Origin: Meandrina meandrites
Lineage: Eukaryota > Cnidaria > Anthozoa > Scleractinia > Meandrinidae
Reading direction: 5' to 3'
Length of the DNA stretch: 64,000 nt
Assembly (NCBI GenBank): GCA_963693305.1
Contig: OY855910.1
Location: 22,523,862 to 22,587,861, forward strand
This document shows, piece by piece, positions 33,258 to 45,441 of the stretch; position 1 is the first letter of the stretch, and every line of letters begins with the position of its first letter. The position numbers and the translations under genes are program-made. Under the pieces are notes generated by a model. It saw only the letters and a list, made by a program, of their open reading frames with translations, was not told where the DNA came from and searched no databases.

Positions 33258-33790
33258 GGGTCTTAAAATTAGACCATTTGTTAAAATGCTGTGCCAATTA
33301 TGCAACGCTTAGCTGTTGGAAACTTAAACTATTTTGTGAAATGCTATACGATTTTATGCAAGGCTATATCGCTTGATGCTCCGCTACACCATTTGGTGTG
33401 ACGCTATGCTATATTCAACGCAGCTCTATGCCGTTTGATGCTACGCTTGACCATTTGGTGTGAAGCAATGCTATTCAACGCAGCTCTATGCCGTTTGATG
33501 CTACGCTAGACCATTTGGAGTATTGCTACGCTATTTCAGGCAACGCTAAGCCATCAGATGCTATGCTTAACCATATTAAGTATAAGTATTCCATTCCATT
33601 TCGTGTTGTACCAATTAAAGTTATGCTACGCTATTTCACGAAATTTTGTGTCATTTGTTGTCACACTAGATGGTTCGAAAATAGACTGTGCTGTTGTAAC
33701 ATTGAACGCTAGCCCATTTTTAGTTTGCCTAGACCATTTATCTTTATTGCATACTGTATAACAATCGACAGCTAAGCTGTTCACATTTGG
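33258..33790 (+). repeat. CCATTTG/GCTACGCT degenerate tandem repeat
   Basis: Irregular repeats of GATGCTACGCT(A/T)GACC and ATTTGGTGTG, with one ~68-base unit repeated almost exactly at 33395-33530. A similar sequence (GCCATTTGGCTATGCCATTT) resumes at 34725-34770 on the far side of the CCGTTCG element, so that element interrupts it. Confidence 0.7.
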
Positions 33791-33822
33791 GCTAGTCTCA
33801 TTCGCATTTTAACGATCCAATT

Positions 33823-34647
33823 CAACATGTGACCTTTCAGGCGAAAACGCACACTAACGGTTTCCCGTTTCCAGACAGTTCGGAAGCCGTTCGAAATAAA
33901 TTTGCATCTGTTCGAACGGCTTGGCTATACCGTTCCAAAAAATTTACATCCGTTTGAACGGTTTGGAAAACCATTCGCTAAATTTCTCAATCCGTTGGAA
34001 CGGTTTCGTTAACCGTTCGCTAAATTTCTCAGTTCGTTCGAACGGTTTTGTCAACCGTTCGCTAAATTTCTCAGGCCGTTCGAACGGTTTAATCAACCGA
34101 AGAAGGGTTTATGAATTTTATCAAACGGCTCGTCATACCGTTCGAACGACAAGTATATAACAAGACTGAGCAGCCTTCGAACGGCTTGGTCAATATTCCA
34201 AACAGATAGCCATGAACAACTGAAAGCTCCCTTGAAAAAATGATTTCAATCGGAAACTGCATAAACCGTTCGAACGTTTTGACAAACTGTTCGGTAATTT
34301 TCATAAACCGTTCGAACGTTTTCACAAACCGTTCGGAAAATTTCATAAACCGTTGAAACGTTTTGGCAAACCGTTCCGTAAATTTCATAAACTGTTAGAA
34401 CGTTTTGGTAAACCGTTCAGAAAATTTCATAAACCGTTCGAACGTTTTGGCAAACCGTTCGAGAAATTTCATGAACTGTTCGAACGGTTAGCTTGCCCAT
34501 TCGGAATACTTAATAACCCGTTTAGCCGTTCGATGAAACCGTTTCGAACGGCTTGGTAAACCGTTCGTAGACCGTTCGATAGCCGTTTGTTTCAGCCGTT
34601 TAACGGAAAACCGTTAGTGTACGTTTTCGTGTGAAAGAGCACATATG
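33823..34647. mobile_element. CCGTTCG element with inverted ends and internal minisatellite
   Basis: The ends are inverted: left GCGAAAACGCACACTAACGG, right (opposite strand) ACGAAAACGTACACTAACGG. ACATGTG and ACATATG lie at the two edges. The inside is almost entirely CCGTTCGAACG(G/T)TTTGG units of about 40 bases, so each unit is itself palindromic. Open frames on both strands are repeat translations. Confidence 0.7.
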
Positions 34648-34789
34648 GGCATAGACCATTCATTACTTGGCTAAAAAATTTGTGTTTACTGCATTCAATT
34701 TTAACAACGAAAGTTAAAATGTTTGCCATTTGGCTATGCCATTTCTTTATTAGCTATACCATACTGCAGCTAATCCCTAGACCTATTCT

Positions 34790-35290
34790 ATGCCTGCTGA
34801 TCTAGTTCAAATCCTTGTATTTTTGGCAGTGACGGCCGCCCATATAGTGGAGGAAACTGCAGCTGGAGAAGCCATAGAAAATGACAAAATGAAAGCTGAA
34901 AATGCGAAAGCAGTAAAGATGCGAAACAGGGCCCTAGAAAGCTTAGGTGCACGTGAAAAACAAAAGCAGAATGAAGAGGAAGAGAATGGAGCACGAAAGT
35001 CAGAGTCGAAGAAGTGGAGGCGACACAGTAGCATATTTGCATGAGAAAAAAGAAATTGTACAGAAATGGAAATCAGAAGAATTTCAGCTACAAAAGCAAC
35101 GAGTAGAAGTTGAAAGCAAAAAGGAAGAGCAGTCCAAAAATCAACATGAGGACATGATGCAGATCATGTCACAGCAAACAAAGCAGCAACAAGAGAAGTT
35201 TTCAACAGATGTTCGCGATGATGCAACAGCAGCAGTCTCAAATTATCATGAAGCTTCTGGAAAAACAAAACCAACTTTGCCTGATTTTGA
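34790..35290 (+). pseudogene. Harbinger partner (Myb-like protein) C-terminal fragment
   Basis: Two overlapping frames read AENAKAVKMRNRALESLG, then after a frame change near 35,000 SGGDTVAYLHEKKEIVQKWK and a Gln/Lys-rich coiled coil (QSKNQHEDMMQIMSQQTKQQ). This charged C-terminal layout is familiar from Myb/SANT-like proteins encoded beside PIF/Harbinger transposases (family knowledge), which help the transposase bind its ends. The Myb domain itself is not visible upstream. The convergent Harbinger transposase 450 bases downstream supports the reading. Confidence 0.5.
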
Positions 35291-35744
35291 ACAGTACTAT
35301 GTTAAAGTATGCTTGGTCTGTTATGTTAGGGTTATGTTGATTTGTGCACCTGCTTTTAATAGGTTTCTCAGGCAATTGTTGTGTTTCAAAATTTTTTCTC
35401 AATCAAAAAGATTTTACACCAGTTTGATTTTCCTTTGTATTGCATTCATTGTCATCAAGTAAAATTAAAATCAAGCTAGTTTTAAAATATTTTAATCAGG
35501 AAAAAAACGAAATGAAGAAATACCTGTTGTTGTGATTTATTTACATTATATATATGTATATAAAGCACAAATGATTTTCAAAAAATGTTCGAAGATAAAT
35601 TGTTTTGCCCACTTTATTTGTTACTCATTTCACATCAAAATAATTAATGAAGTTTGACATATAACTTGTATTTACATGATTTAAAAATTTGATTTCCCAT
35701 CGAATGGTTGTTCCTAAATTACTGAGAGAAATAAAAGCTAGAAA

Positions 35745-36927
35745 TATTTCAAGCAAAATAATCTTTAAATGGTGGGAGGGTCTAGAGCAACGTACTGTGT
35801 GGTGGGGTTGCCATACATGCAGGTTAAGGCATTGCGAAAAATTGCACACACAATATACATTTTCCCAACTGCACTTAAGGAGGTTTTTAAATTTTTCTTA
35901 AAATCAACAAATTTAAAATTTATTTATTATGTCGCTGAAAAGCCACTCTACAGGCATACGAACTGCACTCGTGGCTTCATTATATAATCCCATTCGTGGC
36001 GCAATTCCTGCACCCCTGTAAGGGACCTGGAGGTGGACTCGTAGTGGATAGGCGGGGTCACCATAGAGGGCCACTGGTTCCCTCGTCGTAGAAAAGCATG
36101 CTGTTCTAGATCACGAAGAAGCCCAGAATCAGCCAACATTCCTGAATCATCTCTTCTGCCTTCTAAAAGAGATCAAACAAATAAATGCTCACTGCTGTTC
36201 AATACTTATACAGGCAAAAAGTTTAAAATTTCACAAGATAAATTAATATTCTAATTTTAAATTTTAACTACCTACTGGGCCATACATGTTGGCTATCATG
36301 CCATTAGGTAATGCCACAGACTGGTACTTAAGACCATCAACTCGCTTGTGCCCATTATAAACAATCCTCTGATTTTCTTCAGGCCGACAGATTGGCCTCA
36401 CTGTTCCGTCTATAAAACCAAAGCAATTTGGTAATGGACTTACTTTCTGACGAATTGCCCTTGCGTACATCTCGAGAAGTGCTGGGGTTAGAAGTGTATT
36501 ATTCCACTGAGTTATTCGTTGACGATGCTCTTGATAAATTGTATCCATCACAAGGTTGGAGATCATACTCAGCTCCGGAACTGGCCGGCCAAATCGTGGA
36601 ATTAAATTGCTGTATCTGCATGGGTACGCAAACCTTCTCAGTGTTATACATAATCCTTCAATTCCGTCGCATATCGTGCCTTGATAACATGTAAAAACCT
36701 GAGGGAGCTGCAACGCATCAAACAGGACTGTGATATCGCTCTTATGAAAGCGAAACTCGGCCAAGCACTTGCTGTCATCCATTTCATCTAGATCGAACTT
36801 TCCATAGCAGTCATAAGGAAAATCAGGGTTTTTGGACGTATTAGCATCGTAAAGAAGAAGAAACTCGTCCTCTGATAAGTCTCCGTCAACAAAACTTTCA
36901 AGGAGAAGGTTTCGAATCTTTACCTTT
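35745..36927 (-). pseudogene. PIF/Harbinger transposase (DDE_Tnp_4), one frameshift
   Basis: Two minus-strand exons. 36927-~36273 reads LSEDEFLLLYDANTSKNPDF ... IPRFGRPVPELSMI ... CFGFIDGTVRPICRPEENQR ... KYQSVALPNGMIANMYGP. After an intron, 36168-35745 reads GRRDDSGMLADSGLL, then (other frame) LYGDPAYPLRVHL, VRMPVEWLF and FVDFKKNLKTSLSAVGK. The catalytic D (FIDGT), D (YGDPAYP) and E (VEWLF) are all present. A one-base change near 36,085 puts the last two out of frame with the first. Harbinger transposases cut and paste with 3-bp targets (established). Start codon not fixed; the first exon seems to begin at an acceptor. Confidence 0.82.
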
Positions 36928-37199
36928 ATTTAAGTCGAATGCGCCCTCCACTCATTCGGCAGGATTTCTTAAGTTGATTTCCGCGCCTTTAGTACGGCGA
37001 CCTCTCCCCAGTCCCCGCAGGATATGACCGCCATCACAGACGCTCGCCGTCATCGGATCTTAAGGTCCCTTATAGCAGTGGAGGTACAGCGAACCAAGAT
37101 TTTGCTGGAGAGACTAACACTGCTGCCAAGGTCAACCATGAACCTTCAGCAGACCTCTGGGAAAAACTGGAGCCCAGAATGACACAACCTCCACATTCA

Positions 37200-38010
37200 G
37201 TCACTCCCTTTGATAGCGATCCAGCCCGGTTTCAGAGAACAAGTAGACAGTAGAGCTTCATTGACTGATAGTGAAAAAATGAACTTTTTAATGACTTACA
37301 CAACTGGAAAGGCAAAAGAAGTTATCGAGTACTATCAGGGACTCCCGAATGGCTGTCGACTGGCTCTGCAGGTCCTGAAACAGAGATTTTGACAAAATGC
37401 TATGATTGTAGAAGCACTGAAGTCTTCTGTTGTTAGTAGTCCAAAAATAGGAAATGGTGACTGTGCAGCCCTACTAGCTCTTTCTGATAAGCTTCAGAAC
37501 TGTTGCTGGGCAATGATTGAATTGCAATCAAATGAACTTGATTGTACTACCAATTTGCCGCAAATCTTTGATCGTTTACCAGACCGTTTGCAGGCTAAAT
37601 GGAGAAAGTCAGTGAAGTTGTACCGTGAAAGAACAGGTGGCAACAAGCCATCACTGAAAGAGCTATCTGCATTCATCACTGGAGAGTCGCAGACCGAGAA
37701 TGACCCTGTGTATGGAAGACCAAATAACCCAACAACAAGAGTTAGCAGTGGAAACAGATCCAAGAAATCTCCCTTCATGTCAAAATCAGCAGATGGGACA
37801 CCAATTACCACTATGGCAACAGATGTCCTTGCAGAGGAAGCTGGTATTAACCAAAGAACTAGTGAGGTCTTGCCTGCAAAAGAAGGTCAAAGTGCTGAAA
37901 GAGGCCCTAGCAAAAGTGAAGCTTGAAAGGTCTGCAAAGGAAAGCACAAAATTTCAAGTTGTTCAGTCTTTGCCACAAAGAACTTAAGTTGGTGGGGATG
38001 ATTCGAAAGA
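37200..38010 (+). pseudogene. gag: BEL/Pao-type gag fragment (DUF1759-like)
   Basis: Reads FREQVDSRASLTDSEKMNFL, then GKAKEVIEYYQGLPNG, the DUF1759 capsid-like pattern of BEL/Pao Gag. A TGA at 37,390-37,392 interrupts it where the family has Gly-Gln, and the frame then resumes to 37,926. A knuckle-like CKGKHKISSCSVFA follows in another frame near 37,928-37,975. The block just before 37,210 (TPFDSDPARF) is shortened relative to the family. Confidence 0.65.
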
Positions 38011-39880
38011 TCTAATGCATTGTGTTACCGACGTCTGTCCACATCTCATACACCGTATTCATAAATGGCCCACACGCCACGCCACGCCACGTGGAGCGGC
38101 CTCGACTCAATAGCATGGAAGTGAGGTTGGAAAGGTCTGCTCGTTGTAAACAACAAAGAAAACATGGTATCGTCAAGCTCTTTGTCAGAAGACAGCAATG
38201 TTTCCCTCACGGAGAATGGCATTCCTGGGGCTTCTTTGGCAGGAAGAAAACCTTCATCACAAAAAAATGAAAACTGAGGTGTCGCCGGGATTCGCTTAAA
38301 AGCCTGGTAAAACAGTGAGCATACGCCATTGTTTTGACAGGTGGCATCGAAATTCTTGCATTAATAACTTTTGAATCTCCAGCCCTGAAATATCCAAGCG
38401 ATGGCTGGGGAAATTCATTGTAAAGGATACCTCCATTCACAAGAGCAGAGATGAACCAACATATTGAAAGTTCTGGGAAAGAGTTGGGAGTGCTTATCAT
38501 CATTCCATTCCAACAAACTTGCGAAAAGCAAAGACATTTTTAATGGATGAGTACCTAAAAGGCATCGAAGTAAACAGTGACCAGAGGAACTTCTACCTGT
38601 GAGCGAAATGCTATCACAGTTTCAGAAAAAGTGACGGTACCCATAGTCTTTGGTTTGCATTATGCATCATTTTACATGCTTACTGTTGTTGTAAAGCTAG
38701 GAAAGTGGGTTATTCCAACCACCTTCTTACTTTAATGTTTAAAGCCTGCAAGTTTAGCTTGTTTGATAGCTAGAAAACAAGACTTAGCATGCACATCACA
38801 GCTCCAAAGGTGGCATATGAAAGGCCACGGTGGCAATATCTCCCTGTAACCGGTCATGAAGGTGAAAGTCCAACGTTTTGCAAGTTTGTGTCCTCTGTTA
38901 TCCTACTGGTTCTGGTAGCAATATAATTGATTTTTTAGCATACAAGTGGCCAAAAATACACTAGCCCAACAAGTATTTTGTCTTTTAGTGCAAGGGGAAA
39001 GATCGAAAAAATTTTGGCGACCACAAATTGCCATCTGGCAACTAAAAATTTTGGTCCAGTTGCCGGTTGGCGCCAAAATAAAAAAGTTAATTTCGGACCC
39101 TGATCCAGGACATTGTTATTTGCAAGAAGAGCCATGTCAAAAAACAGGGCCAAGAAATCACTTCAAGCAATTATGTGAGTAGACCTTTTCCCTTCTATTT
39201 TCAATTTTAGGCATTCTCTGCTTAGCAAACAGTCAGAGTTCTTTGATTCGCTAGTGGGGAGGAATGTTATTGCATAGTTTTCTGGTCAACAATGAGCCGA
39301 TAATTGACATAAACAGCACATGCCAGCGTTTCGCTTACTCATATATATTTGATATATTGCCTGGTCTGCTTGAAATTCAATCAAAAGTTGATGTAGAACT
39401 GTACAGTTCAGTTTATCTGAGAAGTTAATGCCCTTAGAAAGCTACAGATAAGCTCTCGGCAGAATGTTTTTACATGTTTATCTTGGTGTCAATTTAGACT
39501 CATATTTCATGTTGTAAACACTCTTAATTAAATAGTACAGTTTATGATTCAGGCAAAATACCATGGACTTAGTGTTTTTGGCCTCAAAGGGCATAAAGAA
39601 GAGGCTTTTGTTTTTATCCGAGCTACAATAAAAATTATGCTCTTTATTCAGAGCTAGTCTCAAAACTATCAGTGACTAGTGAAATTTTTGTAGCCTTGTT
39701 TTTGAAAATCCTGTCAGATATAAAAGCTATGTTAAAGCCCGAGTCAAGTCAAGTTTTTTTTAATACAGTCAAAATGGAATCAGGAAAAAAATGAAATGAG
39801 ATCCTCATGCTGCAGGCATACTGTTAAAAGAATCTACAATGAAGTAGCTCAAGAAACTGCAAAAAGATCTTGTCACAAAA
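38011..39880. other. Gap with no recognised gene
   Basis: Short frames only. The GCCACGCCACGCCACGTGG run at about 38073-38095 is a small tandem repeat with an E-box core. This stretch probably contains the unrecognised rest of BEL and older repeats. Confidence 0.35.
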
Positions 39881-39899
39881 GCAATTGCTCAGAAATGTT

Positions 39900-40222
39900 A
39901 AATTGTCCTTATTATAGATGATAATACCTCTATCCACTATATTAGAAGAGCCCCTACTAGTCAAACTTGTAATCGGACTTCTATGTGTACTACTCCTATG
40001 TTTGACAAAGGACAAAAGCTGTCTAATCTACCTGAGAATCACTCAATCAAAATAAATCAAATCCCTGTTGAACAAGTATCCACTACAAAATCTCTTGGCA
40101 TATATATTGATCAAAATCTAAATTGAGAATTTCAAATAAAGGAAATTTCAAAAAAGATTGCCTCTGGTGTAAGCACCATTAAACGCATAAGGGATTTTGT
40201 TAAACGTGAGCTACTTCTCACC
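39900..40222 (+). pseudogene. LINE (jockey/CR1-like) RT fragment, 5' half
   Basis: Degenerate frame reading IDDNTSIHYI, KSLGIYIDQNLN and KKIASGVSTIKRIRDFV. The D-D pair and the K.LGI.ID..L.W...I..I..K.....I..I order are the palm/thumb of a LINE RT. It is cut by the insertion at 40,223 and resumes at 41,879. Confidence 0.6.
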
Positions 40223-41870
40223 CAGGGGTGGATCCAGAGTAGTTCAAGTGATTTGCAGAAATCACTCAAATGTTTCCAAATATTTGCATTTTTTATTTCT
40301 CAGGTTCGTTATGTAGTTCAAGAAATCAATTATCCTTCTTGTTTTATTGTTTACTATAAAATAAAACAAAGAAATAAGCATTGTATCTCGTTATTTCATT
40401 GATTAAACAGCAAATCCAGCCCTTCCTGAGCGAATTCGACGGGTCTCCCTTCGCACGCTTTCATCCTTTTGTTGATACTTCCAGATCAACGCGAAAAAAT
40501 TCGTAGGCACGACTGGAAAAAATTGTACGCAGTGGGTGGGACTGGATCTTTTCACAAATCACTCAAAACCCTCTCCAATTGGCCAGAAACACTCACATTG
40601 TCCTGCGAACTACTCAAACTCTGATGTGATTGGCTATCCAGGCCGCAAACTACCGTGCAAACTATTGACAATCGTATATAAAGGGAAGCCTCTCCACGAA
40701 AGTCCTTCATTTGTTCATGTTCCGACAAGAGTTCATGGTAACTTGCTATGGAGGAAGACAGGATTTCAGGGATTTTAATTCATAAACCATGATTCAAGCC
40801 GATCTAGGTTGAAAGAGGATTGGCTCAGTACGATGTTGGCTTGGTTTTCAAGGAAGTCAGAACATATTCAGACCAGGACAAGCTGAAGTTCATAGAGATT
40901 GTGTGGAAACCAGGTGATCGAGCTATTTGACTTCCCAGCCTCAGTTGAATATTGGAATCAAACTGTCATTTTGTGTAGAGCTGGCCGCTTAAAAGATTCC
41001 CCTGGCTAGCTAAAATATCTTGATAGTGCATTTTGTTTACCGTATGTTTCTTTTGAGGTCCATTGCGGGCGAAATATGAATAAACTTCTTAGACAAATTG
41101 TACAAGTATTATATCCACAGTCACATTTTCAACGTCCGCCAGCGGGAAATGTTAGTTGCATAATTTAGCAGTGTTTCTGTATGATTGCAATGGCGAATTT
41201 TCTCTTTGGCCCGGAGCAACTATAATTTTACCAGCTCCTTTCTTCATGTGGCTTCCTCCAGTATCGACTTTAGAAGATATTTTCTTTTGGAAACTAAACT
41301 AGTGAACAGCACTTTGCGAACGGTATTTTGAACAACTGATTTATTCTCCTACGCGTGTCGTCCGACTGTCACGGACTTCTTCAGGGAGTTTTACAAATGA
41401 AAATTATTTATATTATAAACCATACAAATCATTTTACGGGTTATTTTAACGGATTTATGTATAGGAAACAAGTTAAACATTTACGCAAGGCTTTACTGAG
41501 TTGTAGCATATGCGTGATATATTTCTGTTGTGACATATGCGTGACATATTTTATATTTTTGGGGACCCTATGCGCCAACTTGGCGCCAGGGGACAGGAAC
41601 TAGGAACAGATTAAGTACTAAATTGAGTTCCAAATAATTTGGGCTGTAAAGGATTAAGAAACAGGAATGGTTTTTTGTACAGAATCATGCTTTCTGTGGA
41701 GGTGCTGTTAATGTGTCTGTATGGCTTAAAGTATTCTCATAAATATACAGCAAAATTGAATGCTGAGGACACTAAATTTCAAATTTTCTTGAGGAAGCAT
41801 GCCCCAACAAAACCCCCCACCTTTTAGTTAAGTTGGTGCAAATCACTCATCTCAAATCCTGGACCCACCC
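40223..41870. mobile_element. hAT-like insertion within the LINE
   Basis: Ends: left CAGGGGTGGATCCAGAG..., right (opposite strand) GGGTGGGTCCAGGATTT, and both continue to GTGATTTGCA. The flanks TTCTCACC (40215-40222) and CTCTCACC (41871-41878) match at 7 of 8 bases, fitting an 8-bp hAT duplication. No transposase seen in the 1.65 kb interior. Confidence 0.65.
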
Positions 41871-41878
41871 CTCTCACC

Positions 41879-42500
41879 GTTTACAATTCATTAATTCAGC
41901 CTCATTTCGATTATTGTAGTGTAGTGTGGGGATGCTGTTCAAAGGGACTCTCTGAGAAACTACGAAAGCTACAGAACTGTGCTGCCCGTATCATAACCTT
42001 CTCTAATATGATAGAAATACTGATGAACTCTTACATAGTTTAAATTGGCACAAACTTGAGCATCAAAGGGCCGTGAGTAAATAGATTATGATGTATAATG
42101 CTGTGGACAGCCAGACTCAGAATTATTTGAGTTCTCGGTTTTTCTCGCGTAATGAAGCCTTCACTTACAACCTCAGGAATACTGAAGGAAAGCTATCCAT
42201 ACCACAGCCACGCACTAATTTTTGCAAACGAAGTTTTAGCTACAGCGGGGCTGTGTTATTGAAATAAAACTATCCAGAACACTTAACGAATTTAAGAACA
42301 AATTGAAAAATCACATTTTCGGATCTTATTGCGTTTACAGTAAATTTTGAATACACGGCATCCTTGTAAAGCAGGTTTTGTTTGTTTGTTCTTATTAGTA
42401 GTTAGTCTCTCTTAGTGTAGTTAGTGTTTTTATCCTTTGTTTTTTATTCTGTACCTGAATGGATTTTACCATGTTGAAATAAAGTTACCTTACCTTACCA
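41879..42500 (+). pseudogene. LINE RT fragment, 3' half and 3' end
   Basis: Reads YNSLIQPHFDYCSVVWGCCS, LRKLQNCAARIITFS and a downstream YNLRNTEGKLSIPQPRTNFC-like stretch in shifted frames. These are the C-terminal landmarks of jockey/CR1-type LINEs. The 3' end GAAATAAAGTTACCTTACCT followed by TTACC repeats is the usual terminal form. Confidence 0.68.
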
Positions 42501-42609
42501 TTTTTAGGAACATCCCTGCCAAGCTTTGGATATCGCATCTATTGTTAACTCTGTCTCTGGCTCTGCAGCAATGTACAAACTTTCTCAGTCTTACTCTTCT
42601 ATAATGCCT

Positions 42610-42830
42610 AGTTGGATTTGGAACTGCTTCTTCAACCCAGAGGTAGAAAGGCATCGCTTGCCATCATGACTCTGTCAGAGCCATGTGTCAAATGCAGGAT
42701 GTCCACTTTGTGGATTTTGAAGAGTAAACTCTCAAGAGCAAGGATGACTTTGATGCCTCATGCTCAGTACAAATCTTTTAGAATACCTGAAGCACTTCCT
42801 TATTCCTCAACCTGGTGACTGTCCTGCACA
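42610..42830 (+). pseudogene. BEL/Pao protease-region fragment (tentative)
   Basis: A frame reading RGRKASLAIMTLSE and then about 40 residues resembles the region after the DSGS of BEL/Pao aspartic proteases. The order gag (37.2 kb), protease, A17-like (44.8 kb) on one strand supports one disrupted BEL copy. Confidence 0.35.
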
Positions 42831-43011
42831 ATTCTAATCCAGGCAACTCATTTATGAAACCCCAGAAAAATACTACAGACATTCCCAAGCATCCTCTGCA
42901 CCACACTCTCAATCACAGTCCTCGTCTGCGCAGCTCAAGACCACAACTACACTCTGGACCTGAAAAGGAGAATGCAACAGTCAACTTGGATCAGCCTGTT
43001 ATTCTTCTTAA

Positions 43012-44524
43012 GGTTACCGTAAACCTTCGCGGGTGTCCTTAGCGAAAAAAAATATTACCGTGCTGTCTTAAAGACAACTACCACAAATTATATATCAATG
43101 CAAAGGTTATAGAATGCTCTATTCAATAAAAATTGTTTTGCCTCATTTTCTTTTAATCGTAAGGCAAGCGCGACCTAAAAGCGCGAAACGACCGACGTTC
43201 CATTGAGCGAATTTATTGGGTAACAAACTCGACCGCATCAACAAAGCTACTGCATTATATCATTCATGAGGCATCAATCATCAAAACCGTGTGAGGGTTT
43301 GTCGATATTCCTATTGGTTGTTTTGCAAAATTTCTGTCAAGTTTGATGTCCAAAAATACAGCGACACATGTTACGACGAAGGCCATTGCGGGAGATCAAT
43401 TTTGAAAAACGCAAATCCCCCACATGGTTTTTATGTTTGATGCCTAGAGTCTTTGGGCAGAATTTCAGGGCAATCCATCAAATTCTCATACCCTATTAAT
43501 TCGTTCAAAGAAGGCCCACTCGCACAAAACCAAAGTCGCTTTTTTCCGCTCTTCAAGATTTGTAAACAGTTGACACCACTTGCTGCGCCACATGTCAACA
43601 GTATGGATACCTTCGCTGCCAACAGCCAGTAGAAATGTGAGAGATCCCCCTACTGGTGCGGTTTGTATTTCGCGAGAATTCATTTGAGAGTGTGACTTAA
43701 CTTTATTCACGTTCAGCCATTGAAACGACTGAAAAACAATATGCCGCGGGGAAGAAAAAGTTCGGCCAAAAAAATAACTAGATCTAGATCTGAATCATCA
43801 GCGAGCTTGACATTGTCGATCAGTCCTAAAAAACAGCTGCGTGCCGAGATGCAGTCACTGGCGTATGTCGATTTACTAGAGTGATATTTTCGGTACATCG
43901 CGGTCAACAACAGTCCACACTGGATCATCAGTGGTCTCTTCGTTTTCAGAGGACGATTCAGCAGAATCATCATTGCTTTTCATCGTTTCATTGTCGCCAA
44001 CCTCGTGGAGGGCACCTCGTAATCATCTCGGATAAATGCAGATTGGTTGAACCAACTTCCTTTGTCGCTTTCAGCGAGATTTTTGAGTTTTCCATTCATC
44101 GAAGTGCTTCTTTATTCTTTTCTTGGGACCGGGTCTTTTCTTTGATTTGACCCATGGATAAATCAAAGAAAGAAAAGAGTCCTTCTACGACTTAGATACC
44201 TACAACCGAGCGAATATATCACAATATTCGCACGCGATTAAGCGTCTAGAAATTCAAGACCACGGATAAAGTTGCCGCGAAAAACGTCAAATGACACCCT
44301 GCCAATAACACCTTCTAATTGGCTTATAACACCTTCTAATTGGCTTATAACACTCTGGCACGATTGTGAGAATAACTTGAAAACACATTTTTGCGAATAT
44401 CTCGCATGCGTTTTAATATTTTGGAATAATTTTTTTTTGGGAAAATAAAGGGTTAATAGAAGACTTTAATTTGGTCGAGAAAAAAAAATTGCAAAAAATC
44501 AACTCATGAAGGTTTACAGTAACC
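43012..44524. mobile_element. 1.5 kb TTAA-flanked MITE-like element
   Basis: TTAA at 43008-43011 and 44525-44528. Inverted ends GGTTACCGTAAACCTT (left) and GGTTACTGTAAACCTT (right, opposite strand). No transposase. It contains a duplicated AACACCTTCTAATTGGCTTAT unit near 44,305-44,350. TTAA duplication suggests piggyBac/Kolobok-type mobilisation (inference). It lies between the BEL protease-like and A17-like pieces. Confidence 0.72.
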
Positions 44525-44739
44525 TTAATGTATAGGCCATCATGTGGGATGCTCAAAAAGATATGTTCAAGTTTACTGGACTCAAAGGTGATCCGGGTAC
44601 AACAAACAGGAAGATCCCGAGCCAAGCATTCTTGGTTTGGGACCTGCGAGGACAACTTTCAAAATCAGAAGTGAAATATTCCTGCAGATTCTGAACCGTA
44701 TGAAGTGAGGATGGCATGACCAGTTGAAAGAAGCTGATC

Positions 44740-45010
44740 GTTGAGAGTGGTATGAATGGCAAAGTGAGGGAGTGAAACCTTGTAAGTGGAGATTCCAAGA
44801 GCTCTCCTTAGGAAAGACAAAACTATCTCAGAGACCACGCTACAGTCAAGAGTCATACGGAACTTGTGCATACCTAAGGCAAGAGTTTCAAAATGATGAT
44901 ACATTGGAGTGCAGGTTTGTTGCCGAAAAGGGGCAAGTTGCACCTCCAAAGGCACAGTGCATATGCAGGCTTGAACTCGTGGAGTTTGGTGGTTTGGGTG
45001 AGCTGCATCA
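44740..45010 (+). pseudogene. BEL/Pao A17-region (RNase H-adjacent) fragment
   Basis: Reads QESYGTCAYLRQEF, FVAEKGQVAPPKAQCICRLE and LVEFGGL. This matches the S.E.YG.CAY.R....(F/L)V..K..VAP.K...I.RLEL pattern of the Pao/A17 region (DASE..YGACVY... RLEL landmarks). No other BEL domains are contiguous. Confidence 0.65.
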
Positions 45011-45072
45011 GTGGGGTAGGTAGGTCGGTAGGTAGGTAGGTAGGTAGGCAGGCAGGCAGGTAGGTAGGCCTT
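45011..45072 (+). repeat. (GGTA)n microsatellite
   Basis: GGTAGGTAGGTAGGCAGGCA-type tetranucleotide run directly after the A17 fragment. Confidence 0.95.
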
Positions 45073-45441
45073 CAGTCCCCCCCCCCTTTCTGCGGCTTTG
45101 GTTTTTCCGCCAAACAATAAAGTCATTTATCTGCTTCTAGTTCCACTTGTCCTTTGTATTAGTGTAGATCAATCACAAAGGATTATAAGGAAATACACAT
45201 ACTAAATTCAATTTTCTAAAGTTAGACACCTATTTACTGTAATCAACTCCTGCTATTACCTATAGGAAAGGGAAAAGAAGAGAAAAGAACATGGCACTGT
45301 CTGCAGTAGTTATACCATTATCCAGTTATTATATCAATGTGACTATTTCAATTTAAAGTGCATTATTTAAGAAGACACTTTCAACTTACCAATTTCAAAC
45401 CATAGAATCGGCAGCAACTTCCATATCTATGCGTTAACAAC

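Noticed and set aside
34089..34559. Protein-coding frames of 68-99 codons on both strands
   Set aside because: They are translations of the palindromic CCGTTCGAACGG repeat (RFGKPFRKFH-type periodic peptides).
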